A stretch of DNA of 64,000 nt from Rhodanobacter denitrificans. GTDB taxonomy: Bacteria > Pseudomonadota > Gammaproteobacteria > Xanthomonadales > Rhodanobacteraceae. This document shows, one piece after another, positions 1 through 9,242 of the stretch; positions within the stretch are counted from its first letter, which is position 1; each line of letters starts with the position of its first letter. The position numbers were made by a program, and so were the translations under genes. Under the pieces are notes generated by a model. That model was not told the DNA's origin. It searched no databases and was given only the letters and a program-made list of their open reading frames with translations. Where the stretch lies: the NCBI GenBank assembly GCA_003241385.1, contig QFPO01000007.1, forward strand, positions 124,001-188,000. The letters run 5' to 3'.

Positions 1-2
1 CG

Positions 3-1793
3 GCAGCGGTCGACGCGCCCGAGGACTGGCGCTGGCTGCGGCTCGGCCTGCTCGATCTGATCTCCAGCCATCTGCAGCGCGGCGGCCTGGCGGCCGCGCC
101 GAGCGAGACCGTGGTCGCCCTGCTCGAGGCGCACGGCGGCGAGGCCGGCATCGGCGCCCGCCACGATCTGGCGCACTGGCTGATCCGCCCCTCGGCGCGG
201 CGGACCGGCGAGGGCTGGGCGGTCCGCGTCGAGGCCGACGACGGAACGCGCAGCGTGGTCGTCGAGACGCGCGCCGCCGATGCGGTCCAGGCGGCACGCG
301 GCGCCGCCGACGAGCTGCTGATCAAGCTCGGCCGCACGCCGCCGGCCGACACCTCCGGCGATGCCTCGCTCGCGCAGGAGACCCTGCAGCGCCGCGTCAA
401 CGCGGCGGTGCTGGCCGGCCAGGTCGACGTCGCGCGCGCGCTGATCGCCGAGGCCGCGCCGGCGCTGCGGGCCAGTCCCGAGATTGCGCTGAGCCAGGCC
501 TCGATCGAGTTCTTCTCGGGCGCGTACGAGGCCTGCCGGCAGCAGACCGAGGCGCTGCTGGCGCGTCTGCCGGCCGACACCGGACCGGTACTGCGCGCGC
601 GTGCGCTGAACACGTTGGGCGCGGCGTTCTTCCGGCTCGGCCGCATCGACGAGGCCGAGGCGGCCTATGCCGAATCGATCCGGCTGGTCGAGCGCGCCGA
701 CGAACCGGGTGTGCTCGCGCGCGCCTACATCGGCATCGGCGGCGTTGCCAGCCAGCGCATGCAGCTGGAGGCCGCGGCGATCAGCTACGGCCGCGCGCGC
801 ACGCTGCACGAGCTGCGCGGCGATGCGTTCGGCGTCGCCGCGGTCGATCTGAACCTCGGCCTCAACGCGATGCAGCGCGGCCAGCCGGCGGCCGCGCTGA
901 CGCTGCTGCGCAGCGCCAGCGAGCGCTTCGAGAAGCTGGCCGCCGAGGATGCGCTGGCGGCGACGCTGGCGGCGATGGTCGACGTGCATCTGCTGCTGCT
1001 CGAGCCGGCCCAGGCACTGGCGCTGAGCGAGCGCTTCGGTCCGCTCCAGTCGCACGGCGGCAACCGGCGTCAGCGCTGGGAACTGACGCTCTCGCGCGCC
1101 GGCGCGCTGGCCGCCAACGGCCGGCTCGACGAGGCCGAGACGCTGATCGCACGGATCTTCGACGGTGCCGACCCGGTCGAGGACGCGCCGCTGCGGCTGC
1201 AGGCGACCAGTCTGGCGGCACGGATCGCGCTCTCGCGCGGCCGGCCGGCCAAGGCCGAGGAGCTGGCCAGTGCCGCGCTGACGCCGGCTCTGGAACTGCG
1301 CAGCCGGCTCGACTACGCCTGGACCTGGTCGACGCGGATCCGTGGACTGCAGGGCAGCGGCCGCACCGAAGCCGCGCGGGCCGAGGTGATGCGCCTGCTT
1401 GCGTGGAGCGAGGCCGACCCGAACCAGTCCGACCGGGTCTATGCCGCGCTCGCGCAGGCCGGCCAGGCGGCCGCCGAGGCCCGTGTCGACGAGGCGCTCG
1501 ATCACTATGCCGAGGCGCTGGACCGCGCGGCGCGGCGTGCGATCCCCGAGGAGCTGGTCGCGGTCGGGCAGCCCTACGTCGACCAGCTGCTCGCATCCGG
1601 CCGCATCGAGGAAGCCGTCGCGGTCAACGGGCGGATCGCGCCCTGGGCCGACCGCGACCTGCGTGCGGCCTGGAGCGAAGCGGCGGTCTATCGCGCGCTC
1701 GGCCAGGCCGCGCCGGCCGCCGCGGCGCAGGCGCGCGCACAGCGACTTGCCGGCGAGCGGGCCCTGCCGGAAGGGCTGGCCGCGCTGCCTTGA
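3..1793 (+). CDS. C-terminal part of a TPR protein, probably a winged-helix/TPR transcriptional regulator (5' end outside window)
   Basis: The frame is open from the left edge (base 3) to a TGA at 1791-1793, so the start lies outside. The first residues after the edge (DWRWLRLGLLDLISSHLQ) resemble the segment that follows the winged-helix domain in CadC-like TPR regulators of Lysobacterales. The rest, over 500 residues, is a helical TPR solenoid with repeated pairs such as ALNTLGAAFFRLGRIDEAEA and its degenerate copies. No signal peptide or membrane segment is visible in the part present. The DNA-binding domain itself is not seen, so the regulator assignment is inference; a plain TPR protein is the alternative. 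Confidence 0.7.
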   Translation, partial: AAVDAPEDWRWLRLGLLDLISSHLQRGGLAAAPSETVVALLEAHGGEAGIGARHDLAHWLIRPSARRTGEGWAVRVEADDGTRSVVVETRAADAVQAARGAADELLIKLGRTPPADTSGDASLAQETLQRRVNAAVLAGQVDVARALIAEAAPALRASPEIALSQASIEFFSGAYEACRQQTEALLARLPADTGPVLRARALNTLGAAFFRLGRIDEAEAAYAESIRLVERADEPGVLARAYIGIGGVASQRMQLEAAAISYGRARTLHELRGDAFGVAAVDLNLGLNAMQRGQPAAALTLLRSASERFEKLAAEDALAATLAAMVDVHLLLLEPAQALALSERFGPLQSHGGNRRQRWELTLSRAGALAANGRLDEAETLIARIFDGADPVEDAPLRLQATSLAARIALSRGRPAKAEELASAALTPALELRSRLDYAWTWSTRIRGLQGSGRTEAARAEVMRLLAWSEADPNQSDRVYAALAQAGQAAAEARVDEALDHYAEALDRAARRAIPEELVAVGQPYVDQLLASGRIEEAVAVNGRIAPWADRDLRAAWSEAAVYRALGQAAPAAAAQARAQRLAGERALPEGLAALP

Positions 1794-1957
1794 ACCGTCC
1801 GCACATCGGTCCTAACGCGCTTTTCGATGTCGATACACGGCCGATACAGGCTTTTTACATGCGCGCTCGGCCGATTGGCGGGATCGTCGAGCCGACCCCG
1901 GCCTGCGCCCGACGGCGCCGCGGCCGTCCGTTCTTCGCGATCGAAGGTACCCCGAAC

Positions 1958-3112
1958 ATGACTGCGACTCCCTCCCGGCCTTCCGCCCCGGCTTCGGCCC
2001 ACCCGCTGCGCGCCGCGCTCGCGCTGGCCCTGGCCGCCATCGTCGGCAGCGCCGTCGCGGCACCGCCGCAGTACCACCTGACCGTGCTCGAGACGCCGCC
2101 CGACGGCTCCAACGTGACCGTCACCGACATCAACGATGCCGGCCAGATCGTCGGCCACTATCAGAACGCCGACTTCGTGCGCGTGGCCGCGCTGTGGGAC
2201 GAGAACGGCGTACATCCGCTGGACGTGCCGGCCGGCATCGACATCGACGGCATCGCCACCGCGATCAACAACGCCGGCCAGATCGTCGGCACTGCGACCG
2301 ACTTCTCCAGCGGCGTCGCGGCCCTGCTCTGGAACGTCGCCGATCCGGGTCCGTTCACGGTCATCAGCAACGTCTCCGGCGAGGCGGCGACGCCCAACGA
2401 CATCAACGACGCCGGCGTCGTCGCCGGCGGCAAGGGCGGCTTCGGCACCGGTGCGCCGAGCCGCGCGTTCGTCTGGACCGCCGCGGGCGGCCTGGTCGAC
2501 TACGGCCTGCAGGACGAGACGATGCCCGACCAGCAGGCGCGCTGGAACGGCCTCAACAATGCCGGCAAGCTGGTCGGCCACTGGAACGTGCACAGCTCCA
2601 GCGTGCACGCGGTGGTCGGCCAGGTCGGCGTGCCGCAGGTCTCCTCGATGAGCGCGATGACCGAAGACTTCGCGAGCATCGCCACCGCCGTCAACGATGA
2701 GGGGACTGCGGTCGGCCTCGGCGTCGGCGCCGAGCCGGTGCTGGTGCCGATCGTCTTCGCCGCGGACGGCACCTATACCGAGATTCCCGGCGCGACGCTC
2801 GACCAGCCCAACGGCGGTGCGATCGCGATCAATGCGGCCGGCGTCATCGTCGGCACTGCCGGCATCGGCACCGCCAGCGGCATCGTGCCGGGCCAGCGCG
2901 CCTGGGTCCACGTCGACGGCGTCAGCTACGACCTCTACCAGCACGTCGACGACACCGGCGGCTTCACGCGCTTCTCGAATGCGGTCGCGATCAACGCCCA
3001 CGGCGTGATCGTCGGTACCGGCCGCCTCGCCGACGACAGCATCGGCAGCTTCATGCTGACGCCGATCGTGGCCGAGACGATCTTCGCCGACGGCTTCGAC
3101 GCGCTCGACTGA
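1958..3112 (+). CDS. Secreted HAF-repeat protein with C-terminal FADGFD motif
   Basis: A 384-residue protein with an N-terminal signal peptide (hydrophobic core about residues 19-33, cleavage near AVA-AP). The body has about seven copies of the HAF-type repeat N-(D/N/A)-(A/E/H)-G-x-(I/V/A)-(V/A)-G, for example INDAGQIVG, INNAGQIVG and INAAGVIVG, spaced roughly 45-60 residues apart and suggestive of a beta-propeller. It ends with IFADGFDALD, a short acidic-aromatic tail seen in variant form in two other secreted proteins here. The ATG at 1958 was chosen because it directly begins the signal peptide; longer upstream extensions are Arg/Pro-rich. Function is unknown; HAF proteins are extracellular repeat proteins without an established activity. 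Confidence 0.8.
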   Translation: MTATPSRPSAPASAHPLRAALALALAAIVGSAVAAPPQYHLTVLETPPDGSNVTVTDINDAGQIVGHYQNADFVRVAALWDENGVHPLDVPAGIDIDGIATAINNAGQIVGTATDFSSGVAALLWNVADPGPFTVISNVSGEAATPNDINDAGVVAGGKGGFGTGAPSRAFVWTAAGGLVDYGLQDETMPDQQARWNGLNNAGKLVGHWNVHSSSVHAVVGQVGVPQVSSMSAMTEDFASIATAVNDEGTAVGLGVGAEPVLVPIVFAADGTYTEIPGATLDQPNGGAIAINAAGVIVGTAGIGTASGIVPGQRAWVHVDGVSYDLYQHVDDTGGFTRFSNAVAINAHGVIVGTGRLADDSIGSFMLTPIVAETIFADGFDALD

Positions 3113-3197
3113 CGGCGGCGCCGGTGCGCGCGGCCGCTGCCGCCGCGCCGGCGGGCGATGCGGCCGAAGGCAGCGCCGACAGGCCCGGGCAGCGGCC

Positions 3198-4286
3198 TCA
3201 GCGCGGGCCGTACTTCTCGTTGAGCCGCCGCCCCAGCGCCTTGGTCAGTACGCGCGCCTCGCTCTTGCGGCGCAGCTGCGCCTCGAGCGTGTCGGCGGCG
3301 GCGGCGAGCTCGTCGCGCAGCTTGGCGTAGTTGTGCCAGCGCGCCGGATCGAGCCGGCCGTCGGCGAGCGCGGCACGCACCGCGCAGCCGGGCTCGGTCG
3401 CATGCGCGCAGTCGCCGAACCGGCACGACTGCGCGAGCGCCTCGATGTCCGCGAACTGGCCCGCGTCGAGCGTCTCCTCGCCGGTCAGCTTGATCTCGCG
3501 CATGCCCGGCGTGTCGATCAGGCAGCCGCCCGACGGCAGGCGCAGCAGCGCGCGATGCGTCGTGGTGTGGCGGCCGCGGCTGTCGCTGCGGCGGACCGCG
3601 CCGGTCGCCTGCCGCGCCTCGCCGAGCAGCGTATTGGTCAGCGTCGACTTGCCGGCACCGGACGATCCGACCAGCACCGCGCTGTCGCCGGGCTGCAGCC
3701 AGGCCAGCAAGGGCGCCACCGATTCGGGCGACTTGGCGTTGACGGCGACGATCGCGACCGGATCGGGCAGGCGCTGGCGCAGTTCGGCGACTGCGGCCTC
3801 GGCCGCTTCGGCCTGGTCGGCCTTGGTCAGCACGACGACCGGCTGCGCGCCGCTCTCGGCGACCAGCAGCAGGTAGCGCTCGATCCGCGCCGGATTGAAG
3901 TCGCCGTCCAGTCCGGTCACGACGAAGACGTGATCGACGTTGGTCGCGATGATCTGGCGCTGGTGGCGCTCGCCGGCCGCGGCGCGGCTGAGCACGCCGT
4001 GGCGCGGCAGCACGCGTTCGATCTGCGGCGGCGTGCCGGGCACGACCAGCACGAAATCGCCGACCGCCGGCCGCTCGAGCGGATCGAACGAGGCCTTCAG
4101 AAAGCGCGGCGCCGGCTGCGCATTGAAGATGCGCTCGCCGTCGTCGAGCTCGTAGCCGGCACGGTGCTGCGCGCTGACGCGGGCCGGGAACGCGCCGGCC
4201 GGCGCATCGTCCGGCAGCGCCGAGGCGCGCCAGCCGATCTGTGCGAGGCGATGTTCCAGGTCGGCGGGGAGCTGCATCGGCGGCAT
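3198..4286 (-). CDS. rsgA: Ribosome small subunit-dependent GTPase A
   Basis: A late-stage 30S subunit assembly GTPase of 362 residues, the usual length. It shows the circularly permuted G-domain order of the family: G4 (TKAD), then the P-loop GSSGAGKST, then G3 DTPG. A C-terminal zinc-binding segment with CRFGDC and a downstream HATEPGC cluster follows. An N-terminal OB-fold precedes the GTPase part. The start is an ATG at 4286 with GAGG about 11 bases upstream; a second in-frame ATG three codons later (4277) is possible. Longer upstream translation is Arg/Ala-rich and not family-like. It converges with the HAF-repeat gene. Confidence 0.95.
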   Translation of the reverse strand: MPPMQLPADLEHRLAQIGWRASALPDDAPAGAFPARVSAQHRAGYELDDGERIFNAQPAPRFLKASFDPLERPAVGDFVLVVPGTPPQIERVLPRHGVLSRAAAGERHQRQIIATNVDHVFVVTGLDGDFNPARIERYLLLVAESGAQPVVVLTKADQAEAAEAAVAELRQRLPDPVAIVAVNAKSPESVAPLLAWLQPGDSAVLVGSSGAGKSTLTNTLLGEARQATGAVRRSDSRGRHTTTHRALLRLPSGGCLIDTPGMREIKLTGEETLDAGQFADIEALAQSCRFGDCAHATEPGCAVRAALADGRLDPARWHNYAKLRDELAAAADTLEAQLRRKSEARVLTKALGRRLNEKYGPR

Positions 4287-4504
4287 TCTAGGCCATGCCT
4301 CGCGACGTGTGCGCCGGTGCCGCGCCGCCGCGGCCGACGCCGATCGGACGGCCGCGGTGCCAGATCGGGCCGATCGAGTCCGCCAGATGGCGAACTCCGG
4401 ACCGTGGGCGGGCGCGCCGCCGCCGGGCCTTGTACGCGACCGCGTATCGGCTAGCATGGCCGTTCTCTCGCGTGTACAGCGCGTCATTCGCAGCCCGACC
4501 TCTC

Positions 4505-5749
4505 ATGGAACGCCCGATCGCCACCAGCTCCCGCCTCGCCGAGGTTCGCTACGACATCCGCGGCCCGTTGAGCCGCCGAGCGCGCGAGCTCGAAGCCGCC
4601 GGGCAGTCGATCACGCGTCTGAACATCGGCAACCCGGGTCTGTTCGGCTTCCGCGTCCCGGCCCATCTGCGCCAGGCGATCGCCGACGCGCTGCCGGCCA
4701 GCGAGGCCTACGGCCACCAGCAGGGCCTGATGGCCGCACGCGAGGCGATCGCGGTGACGCAGCGCGCGCAGGGCGCGTGGCACGCCGACGCCGAGCGCGT
4801 CTTCCTCGGCAACGGCGTCAGCGAGCTGATCGACCTCAGCATCCGCGCGATCGTCAATCCGGGCGACGAGGTGCTGGTCCCGGCGCCTGACTATCCGCTG
4901 TGGACCGCCGCGACCTTTCTCAACGGCGGCACGCCGGTCCACTATCCGTGCCCGGCCCAGACCGGCCATCTGCCCGATCCCGAGCAGATGGCCGCGCTGA
5001 TCACGCCGCGCACGCGCGCGATCGTGCTGATCAATCCGAACAACCCGACCGGTGCGGTCTATCCGCGGCCGATCCTCGAGGCGATCGTCGCATTGGCGGC
5101 GCGCCACGGCCTGGTCCTGCTGTCCGACGAGATCTACGACAGCGTGCTCTACGACGACGCGCGCTTCGAGCCGCTGGCGCCGCTGGCCGGCGACGTGCCG
5201 TGCATCAGCTACGGCGGCCTGTCGAAGGTTCATCTGGCCTGCGGCTACCGTGTCGGCTGGATGACCGTCAACGGCGCCGAGAAGCGGGTGCGCGATCTGC
5301 TCATGGCGCTGGACCTGCTGGCATCGATGCGGTTGTGCGCGAACGTGCCGGCGCAATGGGCGATCAAGCCGGCGCTCGAAGGCCCGAGTGCGATCGCCGG
5401 CCTGACCGCGCCGGGCGGCCGCCTGCACGAGGCGCGTGCCGCCTTGTGCCGCCGCGTAGCGGCCAGCGAATTCCTGCAGATGGTCGCGCCGCGCGCGGCG
5501 CTGTACGCGTTTCCGGGCGTCGATCCGGACCGCCTGCCGGGCTTCGACGACGAGGCATTCGCACTCGAACTGCTCGAGCGCGAACAGGTACTGCTGGTGC
5601 CGGGCTCGAGCTTCAACGTGCCCTACCGCACGCATTTCCGCGTCACGCTGCTGCCGGAGCCGGCGGTGATCGACGAGGTGTTCGGACGGATCGAGCGTAC
5701 GCTGCAGGCGATCGCGGCGCGCGGCCACGCGCAGCGCCATGTCGCCTGA
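4505..5749 (+). CDS. alaA: Alanine-pyruvate type aminotransferase (class I/II PLP enzyme)
   Basis: A 414-residue fold-type I PLP aminotransferase. The opening segment (VRYDIRGPLSRRARELEAAG, then LNIGNPGLFGF) matches the AlaA/YfbQ subgroup. Further family marks are NPNNPTGAVY, SDEIYDSVLYDD, and the PLP-lysine segment YGGLSKVHLACGYRVGW. It probably transfers the amino group from glutamate to pyruvate to make alanine. The ATG at 4505 starts the conserved N-terminus. The last 11 bases overlap the next gene, suggesting cotranslation with the SGNH hydrolase. Confidence 0.9.
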   Translation: MERPIATSSRLAEVRYDIRGPLSRRARELEAAGQSITRLNIGNPGLFGFRVPAHLRQAIADALPASEAYGHQQGLMAAREAIAVTQRAQGAWHADAERVFLGNGVSELIDLSIRAIVNPGDEVLVPAPDYPLWTAATFLNGGTPVHYPCPAQTGHLPDPEQMAALITPRTRAIVLINPNNPTGAVYPRPILEAIVALAARHGLVLLSDEIYDSVLYDDARFEPLAPLAGDVPCISYGGLSKVHLACGYRVGWMTVNGAEKRVRDLLMALDLLASMRLCANVPAQWAIKPALEGPSAIAGLTAPGGRLHEARAALCRRVAASEFLQMVAPRAALYAFPGVDPDRLPGFDDEAFALELLEREQVLLVPGSSFNVPYRTHFRVTLLPEPAVIDEVFGRIERTLQAIAARGHAQRHVA

Positions 5750-6365
5750 GCGTCCGCTGCTGCGCTTTCTGGCGCTCGGCGATTCCTACACGATCGGCGA
5801 AGGCGTCGCGGCGGACGGGCGCTGGCCGGTCGCGCTGGCCGCGCGCCTGCGTGCGCAGGGCGTGCCGCTCGGCGAGCCGCAGATCCTCGCGGTCACCGGC
5901 TGGACCACCGACGAGCTGGCCGCCGCGATCGAGCGCGAATCGCTGCAGCCGCCGTACGACCTGGTCAGCCTGCTGATCGGCGTCAACAACCAGTACCGCG
6001 GCCGCGACATCTTCAACTTCCGCGACGAGTTCGACGCGCTGCTGCAGCGCGCGCTGGCGTTCGCCGGCGGACGCCCGGCGCGCGTGCTGGCGGTCTCGAT
6101 CCCGGACTGGGGCGTGACGCCGTTCGCACGCCTCAACGGGCACGATCCGGCGCGCATCGCCGCCGCGATCGACACGTTCAACCGCGCGGCCGGCGAGATC
6201 GCCGCACGCGCCGGCGTCGTCTACGTCGACGTCACGGCCGCCTCGCGCCAGGCCGGCGCGGCGCCGGAACTGTTGGTCGACGATGCGCTGCATCCGTCCG
6301 CGGCGCAGTACGCACGCTGGCTCGATACGCTGCTGCCGGCGGCGCGCAAGGCGCTTGCTGCCTGA
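5739..6365 (+). CDS. Cytoplasmic SGNH/GDSL hydrolase
   Basis: A 208-residue SGNH-fold esterase/lipase-like protein. Block I is FLALGDSYTIGEG with the nucleophilic Ser, the Asn block is IGVNNQYRG, and the catalytic Asp/His block is DALHPSAAQYARW close to the C-terminus. There is no signal peptide, so a cytoplasmic acyl-esterase is likely; the substrate is unknown. It starts inside the end of the aminotransferase gene (11-base overlap) and is probably its operon partner. Confidence 0.85.
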   Translation: MSPERPLLRFLALGDSYTIGEGVAADGRWPVALAARLRAQGVPLGEPQILAVTGWTTDELAAAIERESLQPPYDLVSLLIGVNNQYRGRDIFNFRDEFDALLQRALAFAGGRPARVLAVSIPDWGVTPFARLNGHDPARIAAAIDTFNRAAGEIAARAGVVYVDVTAASRQAGAAPELLVDDALHPSAAQYARWLDTLLPAARKALAA

Positions 6366-6856
6366 CCGACCGGTCGTGAACGGGTTCTTCATCTCTTTGC
6401 GGGTTCGTTCGATTTCGACTCCTGTTCCGCACCGACTTCGCCTTCGCGCGATCTGAAGCACTCGGGGCTTCGATGTCGATGCCGGTCTTGATCTGCCCTT
6501 TTCGAATCTTCGATCGTCAAGACAGCTCGAGCTGAAAGATTCAGATCAAGTGCTTCCGCTCGCTCCGCGAGCGGGTGACTTTGGCGGCCCACCCTTCCTG
6601 GCGGCCGCCCTTCGGGCCGTCGCTGCGCGACGTCAAGAATGTCTCCCGGACATTCTTTCTCTTGGGAAAAGTCACCAAAACCGCCTGCGCTGACGCGAGC
6701 CGACGCGGCTGCGCCGCGCCGGTCCCCTGCGCTTCTCGGTCGCCCAGGCACGCTGCCCCAACTCGGCCACAGCCAGTGCGAGAGCCAGAGCGAAAGCCGA
6801 GGCTTTCGGTGCGAACGAGATCAGCCTTTAGGCTAATTGACGCGGACGAAGAACCC
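6366..6856. repeat. About 0.5 kb noncoding region, probable degenerate Lysobacterales-type intergenic repeat
   Basis: No convincing gene is present: short frames here have poor coding character and no ribosome-binding site. Base composition is visibly less GC-rich than the flanking genes. It contains a perfect 8-base hairpin at 6556-6574 (CCGCTCGC, loop TCC, GCGAGCGG). It also has a 9-base inverted repeat, GGTGACTTT at 6574-6582 and AAAGTCACC at 6668-6676. Hairpin, GTGACTTT, spacer, AAAGTCACC resembles from memory a dispersed intergenic element common in Xanthomonadaceae genomes. That identity is inference, not something shown by one copy. Confidence 0.45.
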
Positions 6857-6886
6857 AAAAAAAAGCCCGCGGCGTAAGCCGCGGGC
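6857..6886 (-). terminator. Intrinsic terminator of the OmpA-domain gene
   Basis: Read on the minus strand this is a perfect 9-base GC stem (GCCCGCGGC / GCCGCGGGC) with a 4-base loop followed directly by eight U residues. It lies about 30 bases beyond the stop codon of the minus-strand OmpA-domain gene. This is the only classic hairpin plus U-tract terminator recognised in the window. Confidence 0.9.
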
Positions 6887-6917
6887 CTTCGTGTCGTGGA
6901 CGTGACCGGTCGCCCGC

Positions 6918-8963
6918 TCAAGGCTCCCACGGGAACTGCGTCACCATGACCTCGACGCGGCCGGTCGAGGAGATGCCGCGCGAGTCGGTCACCGTGTAGT
7001 CGAACCAGTCCAGGCCGACGTAGCCGGCGATCGCGCGGTACAGCACGCGGCCGTCGTCGAGGATCGACACCTCGCCGTGGCCGGGGCCGGTGTGCTGCAC
7101 GTCGGTGATCGACATCGCATAGCCGCCCGGCGAGACCACGTGCGCGAGCACGTCGATCACGACCTCGCCGCGCTTGAACGCGCCCACGCGGAATGTCGTC
7201 GTGATCGGCGCGCCGTCGCCGCCCCCCGAGCCGACCGTGATGCTGACGGTCGCCGTGTCGACGCCGCCGTGGCCGTCGCTGACCGTGTACGTGAAGCTGT
7301 CGGCGCCGAGATAGCCGGCGTTCGGCGTATAGCTGATCGCGCTGCCCGAGATCGCCGCGCTGCCGTGCGCCGGTGCCGACACCGCGGTGATCGTCAGCGG
7401 GTGGCCGTCCGGGCTGGAGTCGTTGGCGAGCACGTCGATCCGGTTGTTGCTCGAGTTCTGCGCGACCTGGGCGCTGTCGTCCTGCGCGAGCGGCGGCCGC
7501 GGATCGTAGACCTTCGGGCCGAGCGTCGTCGTCGTGTTCGACTCCTCGTAGTGGTACACGTCGACGGTGCGCTTGTGTTCGGCCGGATTGCGCAGCGCGC
7601 GGTCGATCCAGGCCGGCGAGGCCTTGACCGGCTCGCGGACCCACTCGACGACGCTGCGCGGCTCGGCCGCGGGCGCCGGCACGACGGTCTCCTCGATCGT
7701 CAGGAACTCGACGTCGACGCGGCGGTTCTTCTGGCGGTTCTCGGGCGTGTCGTTCGGGAAGCTCGGGTTGAGCTCACCCTCGCCGCGCGCGTCGATCTGG
7801 TCGGCCGGGATGCCGTGTCCGGCCAGATAGTCCCGGGCGCTGGCGGCGCGGCGCTCGGACAGGCGCTGGTTGTAGGCCTCGCTGCCGATCGAGTCGGTAT
7901 GGCCGACCACGGCGATGCGACTGACGCGCTGGTCCGAGCCGAGCTTGGCCAGCAGCGCGTCGAGTGCGGCGACCGCGTCGGGGCGCAGCGTCGATGCGTC
8001 GAAATCGAAGAACGCGTCGCCGTCTAGGCGCACCTCGTTGCGGATCAGCTGCGGCTCGGCAGCCGGCGCCGCCTCGGCCACCTCGCGCCGGACCTCGACC
8101 TCGCGGAATGGCTCGACCGGCCGGAAGCTCTGCCCGCCGAACGCGTAACGCAGCATCAGCCAGCCGCGCGTGTCGTCGCGGTCGCGCTCGAACTTGCCGT
8201 CCTTGCGCAGATACTCGCCGTCCAGCGACAGGCTGAAGCCGCTGTTGCGGAAGTACTTGTCGAGACCGATCGAGACCGTCTGCTGATCCGAATCGTGCTT
8301 GCCGCGCTCGTAGTCGAGGCCGCCGCGCAGGCGCAGCAGCGGCTGCTCGAAGTAGCGGCCGAAGCGGGCGCCGATGCCGTTGTCGTAGGGCCGGTCGAAG
8401 AAGCGCGTGATCGTCTCGACCGTCTCGACCTGCGAGTAGCTGCCGTTGCCGTCGCTGCCACGGATGATGTTCTCGACGACGTCGGTGGTCGTGTTGACCA
8501 GACGCTCGTCGGTGACCGCATGGCTCAGATAGCCGTCGATGAAGAAGTGTTCCTTCTCGAGGCCCAGGCCGATGCTGACCTTGCGGTCCTTCCAGCGGTT
8601 CTGGTCGCCGGCCGCGAACACCTTGAGCACGCCCTTGCCGTCGACGACACCGTCCTCGCGCGTCGCGCCGTACAGCCAGTGGTAGCCGAGCTGCACGCCG
8701 CCGGCACCGCCGTCGCCGAGCCAGAGCTGGCCGGCCCAGGCCGAATCGTCCTTCTTGCCGAAGATGCCGAGCACCTCGCCGAGCACGTTGCCGTCGTCGT
8801 CGATGCCGAGCGACACGCGCGCATTGGTGCCGACGTAGGTCAGCGGAATCGTCGCCGAGCCCGTGGCAGGGGCCTCGGCCGGCGGCTGGGCGGCGACCGT
8901 CGCGGCGGCGAACAGGCCGCCCAGCGCAAGACGGGACAACGGTGACACGAGACGCTGTTTCAT
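6918..8963 (-). CDS. Envelope protein: N-terminal beta-rich domain, central OmpA peptidoglycan-binding domain, C-terminal cadherin-like domains
   Basis: A 681-residue exported protein with a signal peptide (MKQRLVSPLSRLALGGLFAA, cleavage near VAA-QP). Residues about 30-290 alternate aromatic and charged residues as in an outer-membrane beta-barrel. Residues about 310-425 form an OmpA C-terminal domain, with FFDFDASTLRP, VVGHTDSIGSEAYNQRLSERR and a final NRRVDVEF, expected to bind peptidoglycan. After it come two Ig/cadherin-like modules (IDVLANDSSPDGHPLTI, SFTYTVSDGHGGVDTATVSI, and a second degenerate copy ending FDYTVTDSRGI). An OmpA domain placed mid-protein with adhesin-like modules after it is unusual. 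The gene stands alone. Confidence 0.8.
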   Translation of the reverse strand: MKQRLVSPLSRLALGGLFAAATVAAQPPAEAPATGSATIPLTYVGTNARVSLGIDDDGNVLGEVLGIFGKKDDSAWAGQLWLGDGGAGGVQLGYHWLYGATREDGVVDGKGVLKVFAAGDQNRWKDRKVSIGLGLEKEHFFIDGYLSHAVTDERLVNTTTDVVENIIRGSDGNGSYSQVETVETITRFFDRPYDNGIGARFGRYFEQPLLRLRGGLDYERGKHDSDQQTVSIGLDKYFRNSGFSLSLDGEYLRKDGKFERDRDDTRGWLMLRYAFGGQSFRPVEPFREVEVRREVAEAAPAAEPQLIRNEVRLDGDAFFDFDASTLRPDAVAALDALLAKLGSDQRVSRIAVVGHTDSIGSEAYNQRLSERRAASARDYLAGHGIPADQIDARGEGELNPSFPNDTPENRQKNRRVDVEFLTIEETVVPAPAAEPRSVVEWVREPVKASPAWIDRALRNPAEHKRTVDVYHYEESNTTTTLGPKVYDPRPPLAQDDSAQVAQNSSNNRIDVLANDSSPDGHPLTITAVSAPAHGSAAISGSAISYTPNAGYLGADSFTYTVSDGHGGVDTATVSITVGSGGGDGAPITTTFRVGAFKRGEVVIDVLAHVVSPGGYAMSITDVQHTGPGHGEVSILDDGRVLYRAIAGYVGLDWFDYTVTDSRGISSTGRVEVMVTQFPWEP

Positions 8964-9242
8964 GGGTTCCCTCTCGAAATGACTGCGATACGTGTTCCGG
9001 AAACGAACGCCCCCTCGAGGCTCTCGTCGGCCGATTCTTCTGGAGACGACGCGCGTCGCGCACGCTGCGTGCGCGGTCCGTCGATCATTCCCGGTGACCG
9101 GCGGCGGGCCTGCCTCCCACCCTGGGCCTCGCTAAGCCCTTGAAACGATTATGGGCCAAGCATACGTCCCAAACCAAGCCGGAACGCACGATTCACTGCC
9201 GTATCATCCGCCGGCTCCCGCTCCCGTCCAGGATCCACGCCG

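Noticed and set aside
6575..6877. A 100-codon plus-strand frame in the noncoding region
   Set aside because: No ribosome-binding site, poor codon pattern, and it runs into the terminator of the opposite gene.
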